In this document: positions 18,998 to 32,164 of the stretch, in pieces
How the letters are laid out: each line of letters opens with the position of its first letter
Position numbering within the stretch: the stretch's first letter is position 1
Assembly: GCF_024703895.1 (NCBI RefSeq)
Contig: NZ_CP087968.1
Coordinates: 3,968,001 to 4,032,000, forward strand
From: Nocardioides sp. B-3
Lineage (GTDB): Bacteria > Actinomycetota > Actinomycetes > Propionibacteriales > Nocardioidaceae
Direction: 5' to 3'
DNA: 64,000 bases
Notes under the pieces: generated by a model
Databases searched by the model: none
Told to the model about the DNA's origin: nothing
What the model saw: only the letters and a program-made list of their open reading frames with translations
Translations under genes and position numbers: made by a program

Positions 18998-19438
18998 TCA
19001 GCCGAGCTGCTGGAACAGGTTCACGATGATTCCTTCGGGCCCGCGCACGTAGGCCATCCGCACAGTGTTCTCGTAGTCCCCGATGCCGCCGATGAGCCCG
19101 TAGCCGTCCTTCGCCACGGAGTCCACGGCGGCCCGGAGGTCGCCCACTTCGAAGGACACGTTGCGCAGGCCGAGCTCGTTGGCCATCGGAGCGGGTGATC
19201 CGGGGATGTGGTCCGGTGCGACGAAGCTTGCGAGCTCCAGACGCGCTCCGCCGTCCGGCGGTCGCAGCATCGCGATCTCGCACTGCGCGCCGGGGATGCC
19301 GCAGACGGTCTCGACGAACTCCCCCTCGACGTATCCGGTGCCCTCGACCTCGAGCCCGAGACCGACGAAGAACGCCGTCACCGTGTCGAGGTCGGCGACG
19401 GTGATGCCGACATGGTCGAAGCGGCGTACGTGGGTCAT
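18998..19438 (-). CDS. VOC (glyoxalase/bleomycin resistance/dioxygenase) family protein
   Basis: Intact, 146 residues, two beta-alpha-beta-beta-beta modules. Module one has RRFDHVGITVADLDTVTAFF and LELASFVAPD; module two has LRNVSFEVGDLRAAVDSVAK and ends with the conserved PEGIIVNLFQQLG. The His in FDHVGI and Glu residues in LELAS suit the metal site. The VOC superfamily covers isomerases, dioxygenases and resistance proteins, so the reaction is not predictable. Its ATG overlaps the stop of the upstream reductase gene (19435), so the pair form a two-gene operon convergent with rpf. Confidence 0.88.
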   Translation of the reverse strand: MTHVRRFDHVGITVADLDTVTAFFVGLGLEVEGTGYVEGEFVETVCGIPGAQCEIAMLRPPDGGARLELASFVAPDHIPGSPAPMANELGLRNVSFEVGDLRAAVDSVAKDGYGLIGGIGDYENTVRMAYVRGPEGIIVNLFQQLG

Positions 19439-20028
19439 GGGTCCATCCTCGCGTCCTGCTTCGGCGATGCGTCCTGCGCGGACCGATATCGCAGGACAAG
19501 GGCCCCCGACGCGAACTCATGGCGATCCACGAGCTCGAGCTGGATCCGCTCGCGCAGGCCGGCGAGCAAGGTCGGTCCATGCCCGGCGAGGACTGGCTGC
19601 ACCACGAACTCGTACTCGTCGATCAGTCCCGGGTCCGCCAACGCCAGTGGGAGTGTCACCCCGCCCATCCAGATGCCCTCGCCCGGCTCCTCCTTGAGCT
19701 GCTGAACCGCCGGGCCCAGATCACCGCGCACCAGCTCGGCATTCCAGTCGACGCTCAGCGTGCTCGAAACGACGTACTTCTTCGCCCGATCGATGGTTTC
19801 TGCGAAGGGGACCTCCGACTCGTCCATCCAGTCGGGCCAGATGCCCGTGGCCGGCCGCCGCCACGCCGACTCCATCATTTCGTAGGTCACCCGGCCGAAC
19901 AGGAGGGCATCGGCCCGTGCCATCTCGCCGGTCCAGTAGCGCATCGACTCCTCGTCCGGCGGGAGGCCTGCCTCGTGGTGGCAGCAGCCGTCGAGCGTGA
20001 CGTTGATCGAGTATCGAAGTGGTCTCAT
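19435..20028 (-). CDS. dihydrofolate reductase family (RibD C-terminal domain) protein
   Basis: Intact, 197 residues. The family pattern is MRPLRYSINVTLDGCCHHEA at the N-terminus, ADALLFGRVTYEMMESAW for the cofactor helix, KKYVVSSTLSVDWNAELV, IWMGGVTLPLALADPGLIDE for the NADPH loop, and YEFVVQPVLAGHGPTLLAGL. It is an uncharacterised reductase of the DHFR fold. It overlaps the VOC gene by four bases, so the two are co-translated. It is a distant relative of the frameshifted gene at 16925, which sits on the opposite strand with different neighbours. Nothing suggests a role in folate metabolism. Confidence 0.9.
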   Translation of the reverse strand: MRPLRYSINVTLDGCCHHEAGLPPDEESMRYWTGEMARADALLFGRVTYEMMESAWRRPATGIWPDWMDESEVPFAETIDRAKKYVVSSTLSVDWNAELVRGDLGPAVQQLKEEPGEGIWMGGVTLPLALADPGLIDEYEFVVQPVLAGHGPTLLAGLRERIQLELVDRHEFASGALVLRYRSAQDASPKQDARMDP

Positions 20029-20095
20029 CTCGCCACCCTGCCAGCATCTTGGACAGTGCCCAGCTCGCTGGCACCCGTGAGGGGTTGCCGCCGCG

Positions 20096-20531
20096 TCAGC
20101 TTGCGGGCGGCTCCGGCAGCGTTGCGTCGAGCACCGAGAGCTGCTCGGTCAGGAGCCGCCGCATCTGGCCACGATGCTGCTTGTCCATCTCACGGAGCGC
20201 GGCGATCTGCGCCTCAAGGGCTGCCTTCTCATCGCTCAGCCCGGACAGTGCCGTGACGCGCTCTTGCTCGAGCGCGGCGGCCTGCTCCGACTTGCGCCCG
20301 GTCAGCTCGCCTGCGACCTGATCGGCCTCTTTGCGGCTGGCCTCCGGGATCGCGTCAGCCTTGGCTCCGGGCGGCGCTCACCAGCGATGCAGCCTCGGTC
20401 CCCGCGTCGTTGACGAGCCGGTCGGCGGTGTCACCAGCCAGCTCGAGCATCCGCGCAACGGAGCTCGTCTGGGTCTCATCGGCCGCAGTCGGCACGACCG
20501 CGAGAGGGCCTTGATCGAAGCTCGACGACAT
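20096..20531 (-). CDS. coiled-coil protein, DivIVA-like (one frameshift)
   Basis: A short gene found by translating through one shift: ATG 20531 (MSSSFDQGPLAVVPTAADET), a helix SVARMLELAGDTADRLVNDA, then after the shift at 20359-20364 a long charged helix. That helix includes EASRKEADQVAGELTGRKSE, ERVTALSGLSDEKAALEAQI and MDKQHRGQMRRLLTEQLSVL. About 144 residues, almost wholly heptad-like coiled coil rich in Ala, Glu, Arg and Gln. The layout recalls DivIVA/Wag31-type actinobacterial scaffold proteins, but the characteristic N-terminal lipid-binding motif is not seen, so the name is only a resemblance. AAGGGG before the ATG is a good ribosome site. The break is in CCTTGG, readable as CCTGG with an extra T. 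Confidence 0.65.
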
Positions 20532-20635
20532 GTTTCCCCTTGTGTTTGGGTGCGGGCGCGTCCTTGGCAGGTCGCGGCGATCTCAACGTGAATGCAGTTG
20601 TGACGTTACTTCACCGACAAGCACGGTGAGGTGGG

Positions 20636-22364
20636 TCACGCCCGAGCCCGGGCCGCCACGCCGTCCTCGGCCGGGATCGTGGACGGCAGCCAGTCGGCCC
20701 CGAGGAGCTCTGCCAGTCGGCGAGGCCGGTGGTGTCGCTGCCCACCGTGTCGGAGGCTGCGGCGATCCGCTCCACCATCACCTTGCCGACCTGCTCCTCG
20801 ACCGTGCCCTCGGCGTAGGCGATGTGCCACGGGGAGACTCGGTGGTCGCGGTGCGTGCGGCCGGTGACCCGGCGCCCCGCGATGCCGGAGAAGCGGGCCC
20901 GGTGGAAGACGCCGACCCGCGGTTCGGTGCTCGCCTGACTGCCGTCGGGGAGGCTCTCCCCCGCGTGCAGGCTGATAGAGGCGACCGTGGTGAAGACGCA
21001 GACCTTCGCCTGCCCCGTCTGGAACTTGAGTCGCTCGGCCTCGGGGTCGAACCGGTCGCGGCCGTAGATCGTGGCCACGTCGATGCCGGAGTCGCGGAGC
21101 CGGTCGGCGATCGGGTCGGCAGCGGTCCCGACGAACTCGACCGAGCAGGCGACCTGCCGCTCGGCGTCGACCTGCTGGGCGATCCGGGCGACGGTCGAGT
21201 CGACCCGGATCAGGCCGGCCTTCTGCCGGAAGCGCAGCAGCGCGGCGCGACCCTTGGCGGTGTTGCGGCCACGCCGGGCGAGGTCCATCTCGCGGCAGAA
21301 CTCCCCCACTCCGCCTCGTAGCTTGCGCGCTCGGCGGGCGTCAGTGCGACCGGCATGCCAGAGATCGGAACCGGTCCCCACGGGGCAGCGCGGTGCAGCA
21401 TGGCGGTCGGCCGCTCGTCCTCGAGCCAGCCACGGACCAGCTTCAGGTCAGCTGCCCGACGGGCCGGGTCCGTGGTCCAGGGTCGGTCCCGTAGCGACCG
21501 CCCGGCTCGAGTCCGATCCCGTTGCGCTCCAGTGCTGAGGCGAAGACGGCGCCGGGCTGCCGCGCGGCGAACCAGTCACTGATGGGCTCTTCGAGGACCT
21601 GCGCGAAGGCCGGGGCCAGATAGGGCAGCTCGAGCGGGGTGTGCCCGGGGGTGGCCGTGGTCGCGATGACGAAGGGCGCCTTGTCGTGGGCCTTGGTCAT
21701 CCCGGAGGTCTTCACCCAGAGCTTCCAGCGCTTGGTCGTCGTGCGGCGCAGCGCGTGCGCCTCGTCCGCGATGATCACGTCCCACGTGTGGTCCCGGACC
21801 TTCGCCAGCCGGTCCCACGTGATCACCACCCACTCGAGGCCGCCATCGCCCAGTGCCGTGATCGTGCGGCACCAGTGGCCGATCGTGATCGCGGCGGGAC
21901 GGTCGGCGACGACGAGCACGCGTCGCGCACCGCGGGAGGTCGGCCACCGCCGACGCACCGAGCACGGCGGAGATCGTCTTCCCCACGCCGGGCTCGTCGG
22001 CCAGCAGGAACTGCCGTCCGCCGGCTGCGGCCCGTGCGGCGATCGCATCGGCCGCTTCGAACTGGATCCTCCGGGGCTCAAGCTCGTCGGTCGTCTCGGG
22101 GCCGGGCGTCGGACTGTCGGGATTGAGGGTGTTCTCGATGAACCGACCGAGTGTGTGCGGCCCCGGGGCGTACGGCACGAGGTGTGCGGGCAGAGCGCGT
22201 CCGACGTACAGATGGGTCTTGACCGCCGGATGCCACGTCGCGTCGTCGACCTGCGTCCCGTAGGGCACGTCGAGCACCCACAGCCGCTCGCCGGGGCCGG
22301 CGACCGGCAACGGCCGCGGCGGGGAGGCACGGCGACGAGCGCTGGTACGGCGAGGTCTGGCCAC
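20636..22364 (-). CDS. SNF2-like DEAD/DEAH-box helicase (frameshifted)
   Basis: About 576 residues, a superfamily 2 ATPase. Motif I is LLADEPGVGKTISAV (GVGKT), motif II is DVIIADEAHALR (DEAH), motif III is FVIATTATPGHTP. The second RecA domain has VACSVEFVGTAADPIADRL, VCVFTTVASISLHAGESL and the Arg-finger-like RVTGRTHRDHRVSPWH, followed by YAEGTVEEQVGKVMVERI. Shifts are near 21930, 21440 and 20700; the true end is LLGADWLPSTIPAEDGVAAR then ARA. The N-terminal 40 residues are basic. Such stand-alone helicases are common in actinobacteria; no restriction or phage gene is adjacent, so a remodelling or repair role is only a guess. The gene ends just upstream of the coiled-coil gene on the same strand. 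Confidence 0.85.
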
Positions 22365-22433
22365 CCCCGGACGCTATCGGGGCCTCGTCCGCGACCAGCG
22401 CCGGCTCGCCCACGTGCCCGCTTCGCGACGATA

Positions 22434-22507
22434 TGGAGCGGACGCGAGGATTTGAACCTCGACTCCTTCCCCGGAAGGGAAGCGTGCTGCAACTACACCA
22501 CGTCCGC
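22434..22507 (-). tRNA. tRNA-Gly(TCC)
   Basis: Minus-strand cloverleaf: acceptor GCGGACG/CGTCCGC, D arm GTGTAGTTGCAGCAC, anticodon stem CTTCC/GGAAG around CTTCCGG (anticodon TCC), T arm CGAGG-TTCAAAT-CCTCG, discriminator T and an encoded CCA (22434-22436). All stems pair, with no sign of an indel. Confidence 0.97.
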
Positions 22508-22631
22508 GAAGCCAGCCCCTGACGAGACTGACACGTTCGTAGTATGAACCAGTTGGGACTGTCTGGGCGCCAGCGGCCGCGAAGAACTTGTGGCCCGCCT
22601 GCGTCAGGGTCGGTCTGTCACCCTTGTCCCC

Positions 22632-23146
22632 GTGACGCCGGGGGTGGCAACCGAGACGCTCAGCCAGCGCATCGATCGCGGGTTCGCGTTCGCCGTACGA
22701 ACCATCTGGCACCTCCTGCCGCGGCCGATCCGGACGCGCGTCCCGATGAGCTTCGTCGGCTTCGCGCTGATCAACGGGTTCACGTTCTCCGTCGACATCG
22801 CGCTGCTCTCCCTCCTCTATCGAGGCGTCGGACTCCCCCACCCGCTCGCCATCACGATCGGCTACGTCGTGGCATTCGGACTCGCCTTCGTGCTCAACCG
22901 TCGGTTCAACTTCCACGCGCACGGACCGGTCGCGGGCCGGGGCGCGATGGGCCTTCGTCGTCGCCGTCAACTACGTCGCACTGGTGCTCGGCATGGGCAG
23001 CGGGCTGGTCACGATCGGGGTGCCCTTCCTGCTCGCGCGGGGTGGTCGCGGCGGGCGCGGAGGCGGTCTGGATGTACTCCACGATGCGCTGGTGGGTGTT
23101 CGCCCCGAGGCGCGCACAGTGGGACAAGTCGCACAGACACGTTTGA
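22632..23146 (+). CDS. GtrA family membrane protein (two frameshifts)
   Basis: GtrA-like proteins are four-helix membrane proteins linked to flipping or transfer of lipid-carried sugars onto surface polymers. Here PMSFVGFALINGFTFSVDIA and ITIGYVVAFGLAFVLNRRFN (the conserved NRRFNF end of helix 2) are intact. After a shift near 22950 come AFVVAVNYVALVLGMGSGLV and GVPFLLAR, and after one near 23045 the end AVWMYSTMRWWVFAPRRAQW with the typical RWWVF. About 172 residues. The GTG at 22632 is chosen; an in-frame GTG at 22590 would add 14 non-conserved residues. The partner glycosyltransferase is not adjacent. It lies between tRNA-Gly and telA, without obvious operon links. Confidence 0.85.
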
Positions 23147-23229
23147 GGCGCTCCCATGGGACGCAGGACGTGGATAGTGTCTGCGCAGGGGCCGCACGTT
23201 CGGTGGGGCTGACGAGGGGAAATAGCACT

Positions 23230-24466
23230 ATGAGCACGCCGTCGGAAACCGCTCCTCCCGCGCCGTTGGCGCCGCCGGAGGCCACCTTGACCCTCACCGC
23301 GCCGGAGGCTCCGGCCGCGGTCGCCGAGACCCGGGCGCCCAAGATGGCGCCGCAGGTCCCCGTCGAGGTCCTTCCCGAGCTCGACGCCAAGGTCGAGGGC
23401 TTCCTCACCGCACTGTCGGCGACGGCCGTCGGCAGCCCCGAGTTCTCCGCGCAGGCCGAGAACGTCCGCACGATGGGCGACGCCGACATCCGCAAGGCCG
23501 CCGAGACCTCCAACCGGATGCTCGACAAGCCCGTGCGAGCGCTCCCGGGAGGGCGGGATCGCGCAGGGGTCGGCCGTCGGCAAGACGCTGCTCGAGCTTC
23601 GCCGTACCGTCGAGGACCTCGACCCGAGCGCAGCGAAGGGCGTCCCGCGCTGGATGGACTGGCTGCCCTTCGGCGACAAGGTGGAGGACTACTTCCGCAA
23701 GTACCAGTCCTCCCAGTCGCAGCTCAACGGCATCCTGCACGCCCTGCGCAACGGCCGGGACGAGCTCACCAAGGACAACGTCTCCCTCAACCTCGAGAAG
23801 ACGAACCTCTGGTCCGTCATGGGGCGCCTCAACCAATACGTCTACGTCGCCGAGAAGCTCGACGCCAAGCTGACCGCGCGCATCGCCGAGCTCGAGCTGA
23901 GCGACCCCGAGGCCGCCAAGAAGCTCAACCAGGACGTCCTCTTCTACGTCCGCCAGAAGCACCAGGACCTGCTGACCCAGCTCGCGGTGTCCATCCAGTC
24001 CTACCTCGCGATCGACGTGATCATCAAGAACAACATCGAGCTGATCAAGGGCGTCGACCGCGCGTCGACCACCACGATCTCTGCCTTGCGTACGGCGGTC
24101 ATCGTGGCCCGGGCACTGGGCAACCAGAAGCTCGTGCTCGATCAGGTGACGGCCCTCAACTCCACGACCTCCGGCATGATCCGGCGCACCTCCGAGATGC
24201 TCAAGGACAACTCCGCGGCCATCCAGGAGCAGGCGGCGTCCTCGACCATCGACATGGAGGACCTGCAGGCGGCGTTCGCCAACATCTACGCCACCATGGA
24301 CTCGATCGACGAGTTCAAGGTCAAGGCGCTCGACTCGATGGCGCAGACCATCGGCGTGCTCGAGACCGAGGTCGAGAAGTCGAAGTCCTACCTCGATCGC
24401 GTCCGCGACCACGACGCCCGCAACGCGGCAGGCACCCTCGACCTGACCGAGCTTCCGCGTCGCTAG
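23230..24466 (+). CDS. TelA-like toxic anion resistance protein (one frameshift)
   Basis: A soluble helical protein of about 412 residues in the TelA/KlaA family. It has a Pro/Ala-rich N-terminus (to about 45), then KMAPQVPVEVLPELDAKVEG. An inserted C near 23548 hides the join to GGIAQGSAVGKTLLELRRTV. The family core follows: GDKVEDYFRKYQSSQSQLNG, LNLEKTNLWSVMGRLNQYVY, FYVRQKHQDLLTQLAVSIQS and ALGNQKLVLDQVTALNSTTS, ending in a Glu/Lys-rich coil. Tellurite resistance is the historical name; the family is now mostly seen with signalling and stress modules containing VWA proteins, as here. ATG 23230 has GAGGGG upstream. It heads the operon that includes PknG. Confidence 0.88.
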
Positions 24467-24479
24467 TGAGCGGGTTCCA

Positions 24480-24996
24480 GTGGGGCTGAAGTCATGGTTC
24501 GAGAAGGTGCGGGGGCCGTCGGCGGACGAGATCGTCGACGCGACTCCTGCCGCGCCCACGGAGGCGGACATCGTCGCCGCTCTGGCGCGGGTCGAGCAGA
24601 TGCTCGCTGACGGCAACGCACCCCCCGGTCGTCGTGTCGCGCGTGCACCGCATCGGCGCCCTCATCACCGACACGCTCCCCCGGCTGCGCAACCTCGGGC
24701 AGGGCAGCCTCGACTCCTACTCCGTCGTCGCCACCGCCACCGACTACCTCCCCGAGGCGCTCGGCGGCTACCTCCGACTCCCCCGCGAGTGGGCCGACAC
24801 CCGCCCGATCGACGGCTACAAGACCGCCCTCATGGTGCTCATCGACCAGCTCGAGCTGCTTGCCGCCACCATGGACAAGGTCCTCGACGCCGCCACCCGC
24901 TCCGACGCCCGGGCGCTGATCGCGCACGGGCAGTTCCTGCAGGCCAAGTTCGGACACCCGACCGACGGCCCCGACCTCAACCCGGGACCAGCATGA
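24480..24996 (+). CDS. hypothetical protein of the PknG operon (one frameshift)
   Basis: No family recognised. GTG 24480 (VGLKSWFEKVRGPSADEIVD) leads through AALARVEQMLADGNAPP, where an extra C in a run at 24621-24627 shifts the frame, to VVVSRVHRIGALITDTLPRL. It continues with YSVVATATDYLPEALGGYLR, GYKTALMVLIDQLELLAATM and AHGQFLQAKFGHPTDGPDLN. About 171 residues, all-helical, cytoplasmic, without cysteines. It lies 13 bases after telA and overlaps the AAA ATPase start by ATGA, so it belongs to the same operon. A small helical partner of TelA is a reasonable guess from position. Confidence 0.75.
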
Positions 24997-26484
24997 GCAC
25001 TCTGCGAGAGGCGCTCGACGCCCTCACCACGATCGCCACCACGGCCGGCATCGACCCCGCAGTCGCGCGCGCCGAGGGCGAGTCGCTCGCCGCGACCGTC
25101 GCCGAGCCCGCTCGGGGGTGCGTACGTCGACTGGTGCGCCGAGACCGGACACGGCACCGCCGAGGACTTCACCACAGCCGCGTCGCGCGGGCGCCGCTTC
25201 CGCGTGGCCCAGACGCCGGCCATGGCGTCGCTCGCGTCGTCGGGGTCGGCCCACGCTGCGGCGTACGCCCGGGCGCTGTCGGACGTCGCGCTGGCCGGCA
25301 GCTTCCTCGGTGAGGAGAACGCCCGCAGCATCGGCAACGCCGCGACCGCGGCCGCCGCCCAGCTCGGAGGCGCGCCCGGTCAGGTCGCGCCGACGGCACA
25401 GCGCGAGCACGTCCCCGGCGTGGCCGACCACTTCCTCTCGCAGGTCATGGAGCAGAGCCGGATCGTGCGCGACAAGCTGGCGGCGCTGGAGGGCACGCAG
25501 ATCGTGCGTGATCCCTCGGTCCTCGGCGAGACGCCGGACAAGGTGCAGACCGCACCGCCGCCGGGGACGCCGGTGGCACCCCCAGCCGAGCCCAAGGAGC
25601 CGGAGCCGCCCGCCAAGACCGTCGAGGAGCTCCTCGCCGAGCTCGACGACCTCGTCGGCCTGACCGACGTCAAGGCCGAGATCCACCGCCGGGCCGCGGT
25701 CCTGCGCGTCGAGGGCCTGCGCGCCGACGCGGGTCTCGAAGGCCTCACCATCACCCGCCACCTGATCTTCAACGGCAACCCCGGCACCGGCAAGACCACG
25801 GTCGCGCGGCTCGTCGCCGGCATCTACCGCGCGCTCGGCCTGCTCTCCAAGGGCCAGCTCGTCGAGGTCGACCGGTCCGAGCTGGTGGCCGGCTACCTCG
25901 GCCAGACCGCGATGAAGACCGCCGAGGTCGTGAAGTCCGCCATCGGTGGCGTGCTCTTCATCGACGAGGCCTACTCACTGGCCGGCGACCAGTACGGCCG
26001 GGAGGCGATCGACACGCTGGTCAAGGAGATGGAGGACCACCGCGGCGACCTCGTCGTGATCGTGGCCGGCTATCCGCTGCCGATGGCCGTCTTCATCGGC
26101 CAGAACCCCGGCCTCGAGAGCCGCTTCCGCACCGAGATCAACTTCCCCGACTACACCGACGACGAGCTCGTCGCGATCTTCGACGTGATGGCGACCGGCG
26201 CGCAGTACGACGCCGGCGAGGGCGTGCAGGACCGCCTGCGCGAGCTGTTGTCGCAGGTCGAGCGCGGCCCGTCCTTCGGCAACGCACGCTACGTCCGCAA
26301 CGTGCTGGAGGCCGCGATCGGCCGCCACGCCCGGCGGTTGCGTGAGGTCGACTCCCCCACCCTCGAGCAGCTGCGCCTGCTGCTCGCCGAGGACCTCGCG
26401 CCGCCGGCGGAGGTCGTCGAACCATTCGAGCAAGAGCCACCGGTCGACGTACAGACAGAAACCGCAGCCGAGGAGCAGCCATGA
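24993..26484 (+). CDS. AAA ATPase of the CbxX/CfqX (EccA-like) type (one frameshift)
   Basis: About 497 residues. The N-terminal 190 form a helical region (MSTLREALDALTTIATTAGI, GRRFRVAQTPAMASLASSGS, HVPGVADHFLSQVMEQSRIV), broken by an inserted G near 25115. Then a Pro-rich linker and one AAA domain: ELDDLVGLTDVKAEIHRRAA, Walker A FNGNPGTGKTTVARL, VDRSELVAGYLGQTAMKTAE, Walker B VLFIDEAYSLAGD, sensor VVIVAGYPLPM and Arg finger NPGLESRFRTEINFPDYT. This is the CbxX/CfqX family, known as Rubisco activases and as EccA in type VII secretion. No esx gene is present, so it more likely remodels a partner in this operon. The stop overlaps the glnX-like start. Confidence 0.88.
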
Positions 26485-27779
26485 CCCGGGCCCCCAGCAG
26501 GCGCCAGCGCCAGCGCCTGCCCCAGCGCCCCCGGTTCCAGCGCCCGCACCGGCCGTGCCGGCGGCTGCGCCGACCGAGGCGACGAAGAAGGCAGCCAAGG
26601 TCGACGTGCCTCGCCTGCTCAACAAGTGGCAGCTGATCGCCGTCACTGCGTGCGTGCTCTTCGCCGTCGTCACCGCTGCCCTCCAGCTGCTCGGCTGGCA
26701 GGCCAACCGGGCCGCCGCGGACAACACCGAGCAGCTCGTGCGGGTGCAGAACATCCAGTCGACGCTGTTCCGTGCCGATGCGCTCGCCACCACCAGCTTC
26801 CTCGTCGGCGGCCTCGAGGACCCGGCCCAGCGGGCGGCGTATGACAACGCGATCGACCGGGTGACGCGGCAGATCACCGAGGCGGCGCAGGCACAACCCG
26901 CCGACAGTGCGGTGCTCTCCGCCCTGAACGCCGCCGTCAACCGCTACACGACGGCCAGCACGCAGGCCCGCGACAACAACCGGCAGGGCTTCCCGGTGGG
27001 CGCCGAATACCTCCGCGGGGCCAGCAACCAGCTCCGCGCCGATGCGCTGCCGCTGATCGAGGCGCTGACCGAGTCCAACTCCGACCGCGCCGAGACCGAG
27101 CTCAGCGGCCAGCGGCCGCTGACGATCCTGATCATCGGGCTGGTCGCGCTCGCCGTGCTGTGGTGGGTCAGCACCCAGCTGGCCAAGACCTTCAGGCGCC
27201 GGTTCAACGTCGGCATCGCCGCCGCCTTCGTCGTGGTCGCGGCACTGACCCTGATCTCGGCCGCCGTCAGCTCCGGCCGGGAGGGCGACAACGACGACCT
27301 GCGCGACGGCAGCTACCGCCTCGCAGTCGACGAGGCCACTGCCCGGACCGCGGCCAACGACGCGAAGTCCAACGAGAGCCGGCGGCTCGGTGCGCAGGGA
27401 TCGGGCGCCGTCTTCGAGGAGGGCTGGCAGGCCGCCGCGTCGACCGTGACCAGCACAGCGTCCTCGAACACGCTCGGCCTGTGGCAGACCTACTCGGCCC
27501 TGCACGACGAGGTGCTCGCCCTCGAGCAGAGCGGCAAGTACGACGAGGCAGTCGCGCTGGCCACGACGCTCGACCCGAACGGCCCCACAGCGGCCCCGGA
27601 CGCCTTCGACGAGGGATCCCAGATCGTCATCGACCGGGCTGCCTCCGACACCACCGACGCGCTCCGCTCCGGCAACAGCATCTTCCCTGGTGCTGGCCGG
27701 GCTGACGCTGCTTCTCGGGCTCGGCGCCGCCGGCCTCGCCACCCGGGGCATCGCCCAGCGCCGTAGGGAGTACGCATGA
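26481..27779 (+). CDS. glnX: GlnX-like membrane sensor protein (two frameshifts)
   Basis: In mycobacteria and corynebacteria, GlnX is a membrane protein that relays amino-acid binding by GlnH to PknG. This gene has the same position and design. After a Pro/Ala-rich cytoplasmic N-terminus (shifted near 26490), a first helix KWQLIAVTACVLFAVVTAAL leads into an outside domain of about 140 residues. That domain carries QSTLFRADALATTSFLVGGL and is followed by two further helices (LTILIIGLVALAVLWWVSTQ and VGIAAAFVVVAALTLISAAV) and a second outside domain. A fourth helix LVLAGLTLLLGLGAAGLATR appears only after correcting CCCTGG at 27685-27690; the end is GIAQRRREYA. The two periplasmic helical domains resemble four-helix chemoreceptor sensors. 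The ATG overlaps the AAA gene and the stop overlaps glnH. Confidence 0.85.
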
Positions 27780-28726
27780 AAGTCCAGCTCGCCAAGGTCC
27801 GGCTCTTCGTCGGCACGCTTGCCGTCCCGGCGGCAGCCGGCTGTGGGTACGACGCAACGCCGCTGCCCCGGGCCGAGGTGCCCGCCGTCGAGGAGGCCGA
27901 GCCGGGCACCCCACCCACGTGCGACGCCAGCACCGCGACCGTGTCCTACGCCCCGGAGGCCGGCGATGCGACCAGCCCGTCCCTGTCGCGGATCCGCCAG
28001 CGCGGCTACCTCGTGGCCGGGGTCGCGGCCGACAACTACCTCCTCGGCTACCGCAATCCCTTCTCCGGCCAGATCGAGGGCTTCGACATCGACATGGTCA
28101 ACGCGATCGCGGAGGCGATCTTCGGCGAGAAGGGCCACGTGCAGCTGCGGGTCATCACCGCTGCCGACCGCATCCCGCTGCTGGTCGCCGACGAGGTCGA
28201 CATCGTGGCGCGCAACATGACCATCAACTGCACGCGCTGGGAGCAGATCGCCTTCTCGGCGGAGTACTTCCGCTCCGGCCAGAAGCTGCTCGTGCGCAAG
28301 GGCTCCGGCATCAACAAGATCGAGGACATGGTGGGCAAGCGCGCCTGCGCGCCCGTGGGCACCACCAGCATCGAGAACATCCAGCGCCTCGCCCCCGAGG
28401 CGATCCCGGTGACCGCGGTCAACGACACCGGCTGCCCGGTGAAGTTCCAGAACGGCGAGACCGACGCGATCACCACCGACGACACGGTGCTGGCCGGGCT
28501 GGCGGCCCAGGGACCCCTACGCCCGGGTGCTGACCAAGCAGCGGCTCACGGAGGAGCCCTACGGCATCGGCGTCAACGCCGATCGCCCCGACCTCGTCCG
28601 CTTCATCAACACCGTCTTCGAGCGGATGCGCGCCAACGGGTCGTGGCAGGCGTCCTACGACAAGTGGCTCAAGCCGTCGCTGCAGACCGCCGCCACCCAG
28701 CCTGCCCCCCTCTACGGCCGGCGCCC

Positions 28727-28730
<4 letters not shown>
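27776..28730 (+). CDS. glnH: GlnH, amino-acid-binding lipoprotein (one frameshift)
   Basis: A lipid-anchored type II periplasmic-binding protein of about 318 residues. The signal segment ends AVPAAAGCGYDATP, whose Cys is the likely lipidation site. The binding fold has LSRIRQRGYLVAGVAADNYL, GYRNPFSGQIEGFDIDMVNA, VDIVARNMTINCTRWEQIAF, KLLVRKGSGINKIEDM and ETDAITTDDTVLAGLAAQ, and after an inserted G in CCAGG (28507-28512) YARVLTKQRLTEEPYGIGVN. Four Cys in the mature part suggest a disulfide. No amino-acid permease genes lie nearby, as for mycobacterial glnH, whose product senses Asp/Glu/Gln and signals through GlnX to PknG. Here it sits between glnX and two genes before pknG. Confidence 0.92.

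Positions 28731-32160
<3,430 letters not shown>

Positions 32161-32164
<4 letters not shown>

Noticed and set aside
21970-22020. Helicase Walker A variant (GVGKT) as a sign of an inactive enzyme
   Set aside because: G-x-G-K-T is kept and the DEAH box and motif III are intact; Val at the x position is tolerated in SNF2-like ATPases.
24993-26484. AAA ATPase as EccA of a type VII secretion system
   Set aside because: The domain plan is similar, but no esx, eccB, eccC, eccD or mycP gene occurs in the window; the operon partners are signalling proteins.
26138-28138. A 666-codon minus-strand frame opposite the AAA, glnX and glnH genes
   Set aside because: Composition typical of antisense shadow; the plus strand has clear family motifs throughout.
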